Assembly: GCA_900555615.1 (NCBI GenBank)
Contig: USMB01000014.1
Coordinates: 1-35,187, forward strand
Source of the DNA: an uncultured Clostridium sp.
Lineage (GTDB): Bacteria; Bacillota; Clostridia; TANB77; CAG-508
Reading direction: 5' to 3'
Length of the DNA: 35,187 bases
Shown: positions 14,989 to 22,469 of the stretch, piece after piece
Layout: each line of letters begins with the position of its first letter
Position numbering within the stretch: the stretch's first letter is position 1
Made by a program: the position numbers and the translations under genes
The notes under the pieces: generated by a model
What the model was told of the DNA's origin: nothing
Database searches by the model: none
What the model saw: the letters and a program-made list of their open reading frames with translations, nothing else

Positions 14989-16350
14989 ATGGCAAAAGCA
15001 AAAACAATATTTGTGTGCAGTGAATGTGGAAACGAATCACCAAAGTGGTTAGGAAAATGTCCTGCTTGTAATAGCTGGAACACATTTTATGAACAAAAAG
15101 TGGAAAAATATACAGATACAAATAAAATAGAAAAGAGAATAAATAATACACCAAAGCCTTTAAGTACATATGTAGGTCAAGAAGCTAATAGAACTTCAAC
15201 AGGATATGCAGAATTAGATAGAGTTTTAGGTGGAGGATTGGTAAAAGGTTCTTTAATATTATTAGGAGGAGAGCCTGGAATTGGAAAATCCACATTAATA
15301 TTACAATTATGTGAAAAAGTACAGGGAGAAGGAAAAGTCTTATATGTATCAGGAGAAGAGTCAGCAGAACAAATAAAATTAAGAGCAGACAGGTTAGATG
15401 TAAAAAATAATGACTTAATGTTTTTAGGAGAAACAGATATTGATGTAGTAAAAGAAGCAATATCAGAAATGCAACCAAAACTTGTTATAATAGATTCTAT
15501 TCAAACTATGTATTCAGATGAAATTACTGCAGCTGCTGGAAGTGTAAGTCAAGTAAGAGAAATAACAGCACAGATAATGAGAGTATGCAAAGCACAACAA
15601 ATAACAACGGTTATAATAGGACATGTAACCAAAGAAGGAAATATAGCTGGACCAAGAGTGCTAGAACATATGGTAGATACAGTTCTTTATCTTGAAGGTG
15701 AAAGATATAATACGTATAGAATTTTAAGAGCGGTAAAAAATAGATTTGGATCAACAAATGAAATTGGAATGTTCGAAATGAAACAAGAAGGAATGTGTGA
15801 AGTAACCAATCCATCAGATATTTTAATAACAGAGAGAGATGATAATCCATCAGGTTCTTGCATTGTTGCTAGTATAGAAGGAACAAGACCAATATTAGTC
15901 GAGATACAAGCGTTGACATCACAAACAGTATTTGGATTACCAAAAAGAACGGCAAATGGTTTTGATTATAATAGACTTGCAGTATTAATAGCAGTATTAG
16001 AAAAAAAGGCAGGATTATCATTAGGAAATCAAGATGTATATTTGAATATTGCAGGTGGAATGAAATTATCAGAACCGGCGGTAGATTTAGGAATTATAGC
16101 AACAGTAGCATCTGCATATAAAAATGTTCCAATTTCACAATCTACAGTAGTAATAGGAGAAGTAGGATTAACAGGAGAAGTTAGAAGAATTAATTTAATA
16201 GAAAAAAGATTGAAAGAAGCAGAAAAATTAGGGTTTAAAACGTGCATAATTCCAGAAAATAATAAAAAAGGCTTGAAAGATGAGTATAAATTAGATATAA
16301 TAGGAGTGAAAAATATTGGCGAAGCTTTAAGAAAGCTTGGCATTAAATAA
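14989..16350 (+). CDS. radA: DNA repair protein RadA
   Basis: The 453-residue protein is a RecA-like ATPase that promotes branch migration during recombinational repair. The N-terminal C4 zinc finger is CSECGNESPKWLGKCPACNSW (about 10-30). The ATPase core has Walker A GEPGIGKSTL (about 94-103), Walker B KLVIIDSIQTMY, and the RadA-specific KNRFG motif near residue 249. The C-terminal Lon-protease-like domain reads NVYLNIAGGMKLSEPAVDLGI and lacks protease function in the family. AGAGG precedes ATG 14989. disA starts 24 bases after it, an arrangement conserved in Firmicutes. RadA physically interacts with and restrains DisA in B. subtilis. The gene is intact; it is a known integration target elsewhere but not here. 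Confidence 0.97.
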   Translation: MAKAKTIFVCSECGNESPKWLGKCPACNSWNTFYEQKVEKYTDTNKIEKRINNTPKPLSTYVGQEANRTSTGYAELDRVLGGGLVKGSLILLGGEPGIGKSTLILQLCEKVQGEGKVLYVSGEESAEQIKLRADRLDVKNNDLMFLGETDIDVVKEAISEMQPKLVIIDSIQTMYSDEITAAAGSVSQVREITAQIMRVCKAQQITTVIIGHVTKEGNIAGPRVLEHMVDTVLYLEGERYNTYRILRAVKNRFGSTNEIGMFEMKQEGMCEVTNPSDILITERDDNPSGSCIVASIEGTRPILVEIQALTSQTVFGLPKRTANGFDYNRLAVLIAVLEKKAGLSLGNQDVYLNIAGGMKLSEPAVDLGIIATVASAYKNVPISQSTVVIGEVGLTGEVRRINLIEKRLKEAEKLGFKTCIIPENNKKGLKDEYKLDIIGVKNIGEALRKLGIK

Positions 16351-16374
16351 GGCAGTTAAGGAGGAAAAGTTGGA

Positions 16375-17448
16375 ATGAGTTCAATAAAGGAAGATCCAAT
16401 AGCAGAAATCCTAAAGAAAATAGCTCCAGGGACGCCAATAAGAGAAGGCTTAGATAACATATTAAAAGCCAAAACTGGTGCACTATTATTAATAACAGAT
16501 AAGCAAGATGTTATTAGTGAGATAGTAGATGGAGGATTTTTTATAAATGAAGATTATACTTCATCTAAACTATACGAACTAGCAAAAATGGATGGAGCAA
16601 TAGTATTAAGTGGAGATATGAAAAGAATATTATTTGCAAATGCCCAATTAATTCCATCATATCAAATTCCAACAGTAGAAACAGGTACTAGACATAGAAC
16701 TGCAGAAAGAACAGCAAAACAAACTGGAGAATTAGTCATTAGTATATCTCAAAGAAGAAACATAATTACAGTATTTAAAGAAAATTATAGATATATATTA
16801 GAAGATACGGATGCTGTTTTAAATAAAGCAAATCAAGCAATACAAACATTAGAAAAATATAGAAAAGTATATGATAGTAAATTAAGCATATTAAATGAAT
16901 ATGAATTTAATGATATAGTTACACTAGATAATGTACTAACTGTAATACAAAGGGCCGAAATGGTAATGAAAATCGTAGAAGAAATCAAAAAGAAAATCTA
17001 TGAGTTGGGTGATGATGGAAGACTTGTAAGTATGCAGTTGGAAGAATTGATTGGAGGCTTAGAAAAAGAAGAACTACAATTAATTAAAGACTATCAGATA
17101 AAAGATGATCCTGCAGAAGAAATATTAGAAAGTTTATCAAAATTGGGACATGAGGATTTGATAAAAGAACAAGCTATTGCAAAGATATTAGGATATGAAA
17201 CTTCAGAAAATTTCGAGGAGTTAGCGGTATATCCAAAAGGATATAGAATTTTGAATAAAGTTCCAAGAATGCCTAACAGTATAGTAGAGAATTTAGTTAA
17301 ATCATTTAGATCATTTCAACATATATTAGTTGCTGATATAAGTGATTTAGATAAAGTAGATGGAATTGGAGAAGTAAGAGCGAAAACAATTAAGCAAACA
17401 TTGAAAAAAATGCAAGAGCAATTTGCATTTGATAATATATTAATTTAG
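16375..17448 (+). CDS. disA: Diadenylate cyclase DisA, DNA integrity scanning protein
   Basis: The 357-residue enzyme makes cyclic di-AMP from two ATP and monitors DNA structure, delaying sporulation when DNA is damaged. The DAC domain contains MDGAIVLS with the catalytic DGA near residues 73-75, and TGTRHRTAERTAKQT with the RHR triplet near 106. A helical spine follows (about 145-290), then the C-terminal helix-hairpin-helix DNA-binding segment (VDGIGEVRAKTIKQTLKKM). Length and domain order are as in B. subtilis. Start ATG 16375; AAGGAGG is at 16357-16363. Probably co-transcribed with radA; the cyclophilin gene follows closely. Confidence 0.97.
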   Translation: MSSIKEDPIAEILKKIAPGTPIREGLDNILKAKTGALLLITDKQDVISEIVDGGFFINEDYTSSKLYELAKMDGAIVLSGDMKRILFANAQLIPSYQIPTVETGTRHRTAERTAKQTGELVISISQRRNIITVFKENYRYILEDTDAVLNKANQAIQTLEKYRKVYDSKLSILNEYEFNDIVTLDNVLTVIQRAEMVMKIVEEIKKKIYELGDDGRLVSMQLEELIGGLEKEELQLIKDYQIKDDPAEEILESLSKLGHEDLIKEQAIAKILGYETSENFEELAVYPKGYRILNKVPRMPNSIVENLVKSFRSFQHILVADISDLDKVDGIGEVRAKTIKQTLKKMQEQFAFDNILI

Positions 17449-17464
17449 AAAGGTGAGAGAAAAA

Positions 17465-18289
17465 ATGAAAAAAGCATCAAACATAATAACAATAATAGCA
17501 TTATTATTAATTTTAGTATTAATAGGAGGAGTATCTTATGGATACTACAAAAAAGCGACAATGGAAGTGAAAAATCCAATTGTTACAATGGAAGTTCAAG
17601 ATTTTGGAACAATTAAATTAGAATTATACCCAGAGATGGCACCACAAACAGTATCAAACTTTGTAGCACTTGCACAACATGGATTTTATGATGGATTAAA
17701 ATTCCATAGAGTTGTAGATGGTTTTATGATTCAAGGAGGAGACTCTAATGGAGATGGAACAGGAGCACCAAAATTAAGTGATTTAGGAATAGATGTTAGT
17801 GAAGATAAAGATAGAAAATATTGTATAAAAGGAGAATTTTTATCAAATAAGTATACCAAAAATACTTTAAAACATAAAGAAGGCGTAATCTCAATGGCAA
17901 GAGCAGATTATACATCATATTCATCTTCATTAACAACAGAAAGTTATAATTCAGCAGGTTCACAATTCTTTATTATGACTGCAGACAATGAATCATTAGA
18001 TGGTAATTATGCACCATTTGGAAAAGTAATAGAAGGAATGGATATAGTTCATAAAATAGAAAAAGTAGAAGTAAAAGAGACAGAAACAAGTAGTTCTAAC
18101 AATTCTTCAAGCGAAGCAAATACAGAAGAAAAAGAAAAAAGTACACCAGTAAATGATGTTATAATATCAAAAGTTACAGTTGAAACATATGGAGTTGATT
18201 ATGGAAAACCAGATACATTAGAAACTTGGGATTACTATGATTGGGTATACAAAACATATGGAGTAAATTTAAAACAATATCAAAACTAA
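17465..18289 (+). CDS. Membrane-anchored cyclophilin-type peptidyl-prolyl isomerase
   Basis: The 274-residue protein has one N-terminal membrane helix (about residues 6-26, IITIIALLLILVLIGGVSYG) and then a cyclophilin domain: VTMEVQDFGTIKLELYPEMAPQTVSNFV, FHRVVDGFMIQGGD with the catalytic Arg, GVISMARA, AGSQFFIMT and PFGKVIEGMDIV. It catalyses proline cis-trans isomerisation, presumably outside the cell or at the membrane surface. A Ser/Glu-rich insertion (about 205-230) interrupts the C-terminal part. AAAGGTGAG at 17449-17457 favours ATG 17465 over GTG 17453. It lies 16 bases after disA and may share that transcript, but no functional link is known. Confidence 0.92.
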   Translation: MKKASNIITIIALLLILVLIGGVSYGYYKKATMEVKNPIVTMEVQDFGTIKLELYPEMAPQTVSNFVALAQHGFYDGLKFHRVVDGFMIQGGDSNGDGTGAPKLSDLGIDVSEDKDRKYCIKGEFLSNKYTKNTLKHKEGVISMARADYTSYSSSLTTESYNSAGSQFFIMTADNESLDGNYAPFGKVIEGMDIVHKIEKVEVKETETSSSNNSSSEANTEEKEKSTPVNDVIISKVTVETYGVDYGKPDTLETWDYYDWVYKTYGVNLKQYQN

Positions 18290-18323
18290 AAAAAAATTCC
18301 CTACGATGTAGGGAAATTTTTTT
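18288..18323. terminator. Bidirectional terminator
   Basis: TTCCCTAC (18297-18304), GAT, GTAGGGAA (18308-18315), followed by a T-run and preceded by an A-run. It serves the cyclophilin gene and the convergent gene at 18322-18579. Confidence 0.85.
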
Positions 18324-18579
18324 ATAGAGAATTTGTATTATTATTTTCAGTATTTGGTGTAGTATTATCTTCATCAAGTGATATATTTTCATTTTGAATT
18401 GTATTAATTGAATTTTCTAATTTTGTTAATCTATCTTCTGTAGCCTTATTTCTAAGATGTAAAACATAAACTAAACAAACTAAACTTATAATACTAATAA
18501 CACAAAGAGTATAAAAGAAACCTAATAATGTTATTTTATTAGTTCTTTTAACTTCTTTATTATTGTTTGGTTCTTCCAT
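18322..18579 (-). CDS. Small membrane protein with coiled coil, 85 aa
   Basis: The product begins MEEPNNNKEVKRTNKITLLG, has one membrane helix at about residues 17-41 (TLLGFFYTLCVISIISLVCL), then a short coiled coil (NKATEDRLTKLENSINTIQN) and an Asn/Thr-rich tail. AAGGAGGAGGTG lies just upstream of the ATG (complement of 18577-18579); a longer frame reaching 18636 starts before this ribosome binding site. The promoter at 18608-18636 agrees. I do not recognise the family. Confidence 0.7.
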   Translation of the reverse strand: MEEPNNNKEVKRTNKITLLGFFYTLCVISIISLVCLVYVLHLRNKATEDRLTKLENSINTIQNENISLDEDNTTPNTENNNTNSL

Positions 18580-18607
18580 CTTTACACCTCCTCCTTTGTA
18601 TGTAGTA

Positions 18608-18636
18608 ATAATATCATAATAGACAAAATATGACAA
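18608..18636 (-). promoter_or_regulatory. Promoter of the coiled-coil membrane protein gene
   Basis: Minus strand: TTGTCA at 18636-18631, 17 bases, TATTAT at 18613-18608. Confidence 0.55.
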
Positions 18637-18646
18637 TAGAAAAAAG

Positions 18647-18676
18647 AAAAAATCGCTAATTTATTTAGCGATTTTT
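18647..18676 (-). terminator. rpsT terminator
   Basis: On the minus strand AAAAATCGCTAA, five-base loop, TTAGCGATTTTTT, directly after the rpsT stop codon. Confidence 0.85.
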
Positions 18677-18677
18677 A

Positions 18678-18944
18678 TTATGCCATAGCAGCATTTAATT
18701 TTTTAGATAGACTAGATTTTTTTCTAGCAGCTGTGTTTTTTACGATAACACCTTTTGTGCAAGCTTGATCTATTTTTTTTGTAGCTTCAGAAAATAAAGT
18801 TTTTGCTTCTTCTAAATTACCAGCAGCAATAGCTTCTTCGAATTTTTTTACAGCTGATTTATATCCAGTTTTTATCATATTATTTGTTAATGTTTTCTTT
18901 TCAATAATTTTAACTCTCTTTTTTGCTGATTTAATATTTGGCAT
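18678..18944 (-). CDS. rpsT: 30S ribosomal protein S20
   Basis: The 88-residue basic protein begins MPNIKSAKKRVKI and continues TNNMIKTGYKSAVKKFEEAI, LFSEATKKIDQACTKGVIVKNTAARKKSSLSKKLNA, all typical of S20, which binds the 5' domain of 16S rRNA in the small subunit. GAGGAGGTG lies upstream of the ATG (complement of 18942-18944). A strong promoter is at 18990-19018 and a terminator just downstream, so it is a single-gene unit divergent from recD2. Confidence 0.96.
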   Translation of the reverse strand: MPNIKSAKKRVKIIEKKTLTNNMIKTGYKSAVKKFEEAIAAGNLEEAKTLFSEATKKIDQACTKGVIVKNTAARKKSSLSKKLNAAMA

Positions 18945-18989
18945 GTGAATGCACCTCCTCTTAGTAAATAATAAACTATAACGCATATT

Positions 18990-19018
18990 ATTATAACATA
19001 TAAAGTTTGGTTTGGCAA
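18990..19018 (-). promoter_or_regulatory. rpsT promoter
   Basis: Minus strand: TTGCCA at 19018-19013, 17 bases, TATAAT at 18995-18990. Confidence 0.7.
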
Positions 19019-19036
19019 TAGTAAAAAAGATTTTTG

Positions 19037-19065
19037 TTGAAAAATTTCCTAAAATATATTATACT
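19037..19065 (+). promoter_or_regulatory. recD2 promoter
   Basis: TTGAAA at 19037-19042, 17 bases, TATACT at 19060-19065. Predicted transcript start near 19072, divergent from the rpsT promoter. Confidence 0.65.
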
Positions 19066-19097
19066 GTAACTAAATTATAATGAAAGGACAGACAAAG

Positions 19098-21326
19098 TTG
19101 GAAGAAATTGAAGGAGTATTATCTGAAATCATATATCAGAATGAAGTAAATGGCTATACAGTAGGAGTTATAGAAACAGAAGATGAACAAATAACAGTAG
19201 TAGGATATTTACCATTTATAAAAAAAGGAGATACACTAAAAATAACAGGAAAGTTTGTTGAACATAAAGATTATGGAGAACAATTTAAAATAGAAACATT
19301 TGAAAAATTAATGCCTCAAACATTATCTGCACTTGAAAAATATTTAGCAAATGGAAATATTAAAGGAATTGGACCAGCAACAGCAACTAAGATAATAGAA
19401 AAATTTGGTGAAGAAACAATACATGTACTAAAATTTGAACCAGAAAAGCTTGCACAAATAAAAGGAATAAGTAAAGATAAAGCTGTAGAAATATCTGAAA
19501 GCTTTGTTGAAAACTGGGAAGTTTGGCAGATAGTAGGATTTCTTGAAAGATTTGGAATAGGTGCAGAGAATGCCAAAAAAGTTTATGATATGTTAGGTGC
19601 AAATGCGATTGCTGAAATAGAAGCAGATCCATATATTTTAATAGATATATCAAGAGGAGTAGATTTTAAACAGATAGACCAAATGGCAATAAAACTTGGA
19701 ATAGAAAGAGAAAATCAAAAAAGAGTAAAAAGTGGTATAAAATATGCTCTTATAAAAATAACTTATAATGGTCATTGTTGTACACTAGAATCTAATTTAA
19801 TTGAATATGTAAAAACACTTTTAAATGTTAATGAAGCAGTTATACAAGATGGAATTGTTAACTTAAAAGTAAATAATGAAATTGTAGTAGAAAATAGAAA
19901 TGATGAAAAATGGGTATATCTATATAGTTTTTATAAAGCAGAAAATCAGATTGCAGAGAGAATATTAAAATTAGATAAAGCCAAAAACATGAAAAAAGTA
20001 TCAAATATAGAAAAAGAATTAAAGCTAGTTGAAGAAAAAACAGATATAATGTTATCAGAAAAACAAAAAGAGGCTATTAGAGCAATAAATGATAACAATG
20101 TCACAATTATAACAGGTGGACCTGGAACAGGAAAAACAACAATTATAAAAAGTATAATTGAAATATATAAACAAAAAAAATACAAAATAGTTTTGTGCGC
20201 TCCAACGGGCCGTGCTGCTAAAAGGATGACAGAAACTACAGGAGAAGAAGCAAGTACATTGCATAGATTATTAGAGATTGGAAAAGTAGATGAAGAATCT
20301 TTATTTAAAAAAGACAGTGAATATCAAGGAGCACCAATAGATGGAGATATTATAATAGTTGATGAAGTTTCAATGGTAGATATGTTTATAATGAGTTATT
20401 TGTTGGATTGCATATATTTAGGAACAAAACTAATATTAGTAGGAGATAGTGACCAGTTACCATCAGTAGGACCAGGAAGTGTACTTCAAGATTTAATAGC
20501 ATCAGAAAAAATAGTAACAGTACATTTAGACAAAATTTTTAGACAAGCTGCTAAAAGTAAAATAATTGTAAATGCACATAGGGTAAATAACGGAAAAGGT
20601 TTTATATCTAAAGAAGACCCAGAATTAGAAAAAGATTCAAAACAAGATTTTTATTTTATAAAAGAAAATAGTCAAGAAAAAATATTAGAAGAAGTATTAT
20701 CATTATGTAATGGAAGATTAAAAAAATTTGGAGACTATGATTTCTTTGAAAATATTCAAGTTTTAAGCCCAACTAAAAAAGGATTGTTAGGAACTAAAGA
20801 GATGAATAAAGCATTACAGAATGAATTGAATCCACACAGAGAAGGCGAAAATGAAAAAGCTAGTATGGGAGCTATATTTAGAATTGGAGACAGAGTAATG
20901 CAGATAAAAAACAATTATGATATTAGTTGGGAAAGAAGAAGTGATGGAAGCGTAGAAATTGGAAATGGTGTATTTAATGGAGAAATGGGGACAATAACAA
21001 ATATTGATGAAAAACAAAAAAATGTTAGAGTAAAATTTGATGATGAAAAAGTTTGTTGGTATGAATTTAATGAACTAGAACAATTAGAACATAGTTATTG
21101 TATTACAATACATAAAGCACAGGGAAGTGAGTTTGATGTAGTAATTATGATAATACCACAAGCAGCACCAATGCTACTTACAAGGAATCTTCTTTATACA
21201 GGTTTAACTCGTGCCAAAAAGCTTCTAATTGTAATAGGAAATGACAGAATTATTGATTTTATGATAAGAAATGTAGATAGTAAAAAGCGCAATACTGGAT
21301 TGGAATATAAATTAAAAAATAAATAA
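19098..21326 (+). CDS. recD2: RecD2-type 5'-3' DNA helicase
   Basis: The product of about 742 residues is a superfamily 1B helicase of the RecD/TraA family that acts without RecBC in Firmicutes. It has the RecD2 N-terminal OB-like start (EEIEGVLSEIIYQNEVNGYTVGV), helix-hairpin-helix repeats (GNIKGIGPATATKIIEKFG, KLAQIKGISKDKAVEI), Walker A TGGPGTGKTT (about 340), motif Ia APTGRAAKRM, Walker B IIVDEVSMVD, LVGDSDQLPSVGPG, the SH3-like insertion, and the C-terminal HKAQGSEFD with LLYTGLTRAKKLL. Start: the promoter predicts a transcript from about 19072, and GAAAGGA at 19082-19088 fits TTG 19098; ATG 19080 is possible but has no ribosome binding site. Confidence 0.93.
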   Translation: MEEIEGVLSEIIYQNEVNGYTVGVIETEDEQITVVGYLPFIKKGDTLKITGKFVEHKDYGEQFKIETFEKLMPQTLSALEKYLANGNIKGIGPATATKIIEKFGEETIHVLKFEPEKLAQIKGISKDKAVEISESFVENWEVWQIVGFLERFGIGAENAKKVYDMLGANAIAEIEADPYILIDISRGVDFKQIDQMAIKLGIERENQKRVKSGIKYALIKITYNGHCCTLESNLIEYVKTLLNVNEAVIQDGIVNLKVNNEIVVENRNDEKWVYLYSFYKAENQIAERILKLDKAKNMKKVSNIEKELKLVEEKTDIMLSEKQKEAIRAINDNNVTIITGGPGTGKTTIIKSIIEIYKQKKYKIVLCAPTGRAAKRMTETTGEEASTLHRLLEIGKVDEESLFKKDSEYQGAPIDGDIIIVDEVSMVDMFIMSYLLDCIYLGTKLILVGDSDQLPSVGPGSVLQDLIASEKIVTVHLDKIFRQAAKSKIIVNAHRVNNGKGFISKEDPELEKDSKQDFYFIKENSQEKILEEVLSLCNGRLKKFGDYDFFENIQVLSPTKKGLLGTKEMNKALQNELNPHREGENEKASMGAIFRIGDRVMQIKNNYDISWERRSDGSVEIGNGVFNGEMGTITNIDEKQKNVRVKFDDEKVCWYEFNELEQLEHSYCITIHKAQGSEFDVVIMIIPQAAPMLLTRNLLYTGLTRAKKLLIVIGNDRIIDFMIRNVDSKKRNTGLEYKLKNK

Positions 21327-21333
21327 AATTTTC

Positions 21334-21362
21334 TTGACAATTTATTTTAAATAGTATAACAT
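21334..21362 (+). promoter_or_regulatory. Promoter of the Lys/Glu-rich protein gene
   Basis: Consensus TTGACA at 21334-21339 followed by TATAAC at 21355-21360 (15 bases) or TAACAT at 21357-21362 (17 bases); ATG at 21401 with AGGAGG upstream. Confidence 0.5.
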
Positions 21363-21400
21363 ATTATGGAAATAATATTTGAATACGATAGGAGGAAAAA

Positions 21401-22402
21401 ATGGGCGAAGAATACAAAGAAGATAAAAAAATTAAAAAACAGAACAAAAAACAAGCAAAGAGAAATGCTATGTTTAGAAAATTAAGAAAATATGTTAAAG
21501 AAAAATATGATAAAGAAATAGCAAAAAAAGAAAAGAAATTAGGTAGAACATTAGAAAAAAAAGAAAAAATAAAAATAGTAGATGGAATAGTAAATAGTAT
21601 GGGAATCCAAGCAATGGCAAGCAGAGCTGCTGTTGCATCAGTATTTAAAGGACCTAAATATGATACTATTTTAGCATTACCAGAAGCTAAAAAAGTAGAA
21701 GTACCTCAAGTTGAAAATTCTAAAAAAGAAATTGAAGAAAAAGAAGAAATAAAAGAAAATATAACAGAAGAAAATGCACCAGAAATTATAGAAGAGAGCA
21801 AAGAAGAGATTAAAGAAGAAGTAAAAGAAGAAAATAAAAACGGAAATTTAGAAAAAGAAATTGACAATATAGGCAGTATAAAAGACACACAAGAATGGTT
21901 AAAAGAAGTGTATGTAAAAAAACATGAAGAAATTTCAGGAAAAACTAATAATGATTTAATGCCAGATGCTATTAATATTGTAAACACAAGAGTTGCTGGT
22001 ATGTATAAAACATTTGACGGAGAATATGTAACAACAGTTAATAAAAAAGAAGCAGCAGAGAACATACTAGATGAAAAAGGAATTTCTTATGAATCAGTAT
22101 TTTCAAGTAAAGTATATATGGCAATAAATGAAGATGATGGAACAATTATAGATTGTGCAAATAAAATTAATGACGAATACCACAAAGTTCTTGTAGCAGA
22201 AAATTACGAAAAAATGAGCAGTGATGAAAAATCAGTTCTAGTAGGAATGGGTGGAATTACACCTGCAGCATTTTATTTAATGAATTTATATAATCAACAA
22301 GAAGAATATCAAGAAGAAAATAATAAATCAAGTGAATTCTTAGAATTAAAGATAGAAGATGCTAAGAAAATATTAAAAAGCAAATATAGCAATGCATTTT
22401 AA
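21401..22402 (+). CDS. Hypothetical Lys/Glu-rich protein, 333 aa
   Basis: I do not recognise this protein. Residues 1-60 are extremely basic with probable helices (KKIKKQNKKQAKRNAMFRKL, KLGRTLEKKEKIKIVDGIV), followed by a short hydrophobic/Ala-rich stretch (QAMASRAAVASVFKGPKYD). Residues about 100-155 are an acidic low-complexity EEIKEEVKEEN-type tract. The C-terminal part (about 160-333) looks globular, with EWLKEVYVKKHEEISGK, FDGEYVTTVNKKEAAENIL and VLVGMGGITPAAFYLMNLY. No membrane helix or signal peptide is evident. AGGAGG precedes ATG 21401 and it has its own promoter. It is followed by the hairpin at 22417-22463 and then the glucan synthase gene; a functional connection is possible but not shown. 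Confidence 0.75.
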   Translation: MGEEYKEDKKIKKQNKKQAKRNAMFRKLRKYVKEKYDKEIAKKEKKLGRTLEKKEKIKIVDGIVNSMGIQAMASRAAVASVFKGPKYDTILALPEAKKVEVPQVENSKKEIEEKEEIKENITEENAPEIIEESKEEIKEEVKEENKNGNLEKEIDNIGSIKDTQEWLKEVYVKKHEEISGKTNNDLMPDAINIVNTRVAGMYKTFDGEYVTTVNKKEAAENILDEKGISYESVFSSKVYMAINEDDGTIIDCANKINDEYHKVLVAENYEKMSSDEKSVLVGMGGITPAAFYLMNLYNQQEEYQEENNKSSEFLELKIEDAKKILKSKYSNAF

Positions 22403-22416
22403 AAATGTATAAATAA

Positions 22417-22469
22417 CCACTTTTTGCAAACAATATGTATAAAACATATTTTGCAAGGAGTGGATTTTT
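22417..22469 (+). promoter_or_regulatory. Hairpin with T-run that buries the next gene's ribosome binding site
   Basis: CCACTTTTTGCAAA (22417-22430) pairs with TTTGCAAGGAGTGG (22450-22463, two G-T pairs); after a 2-base bulge ATATGT pairs with ACATAT around the loop ATAAA. The 20-pair stem is followed by A-T7, like an intrinsic terminator. AAGGAG at 22455-22460, the ribosome binding site for the TTG start at 22470, lies in the 3' arm, so a folded hairpin would both end upstream transcription and block initiation. Confidence 0.7.

Noticed and set aside
14989..16350. Integration into radA
   Set aside because: radA is a known integrase target elsewhere, but the gene here is intact from zinc finger to Lon-like domain.
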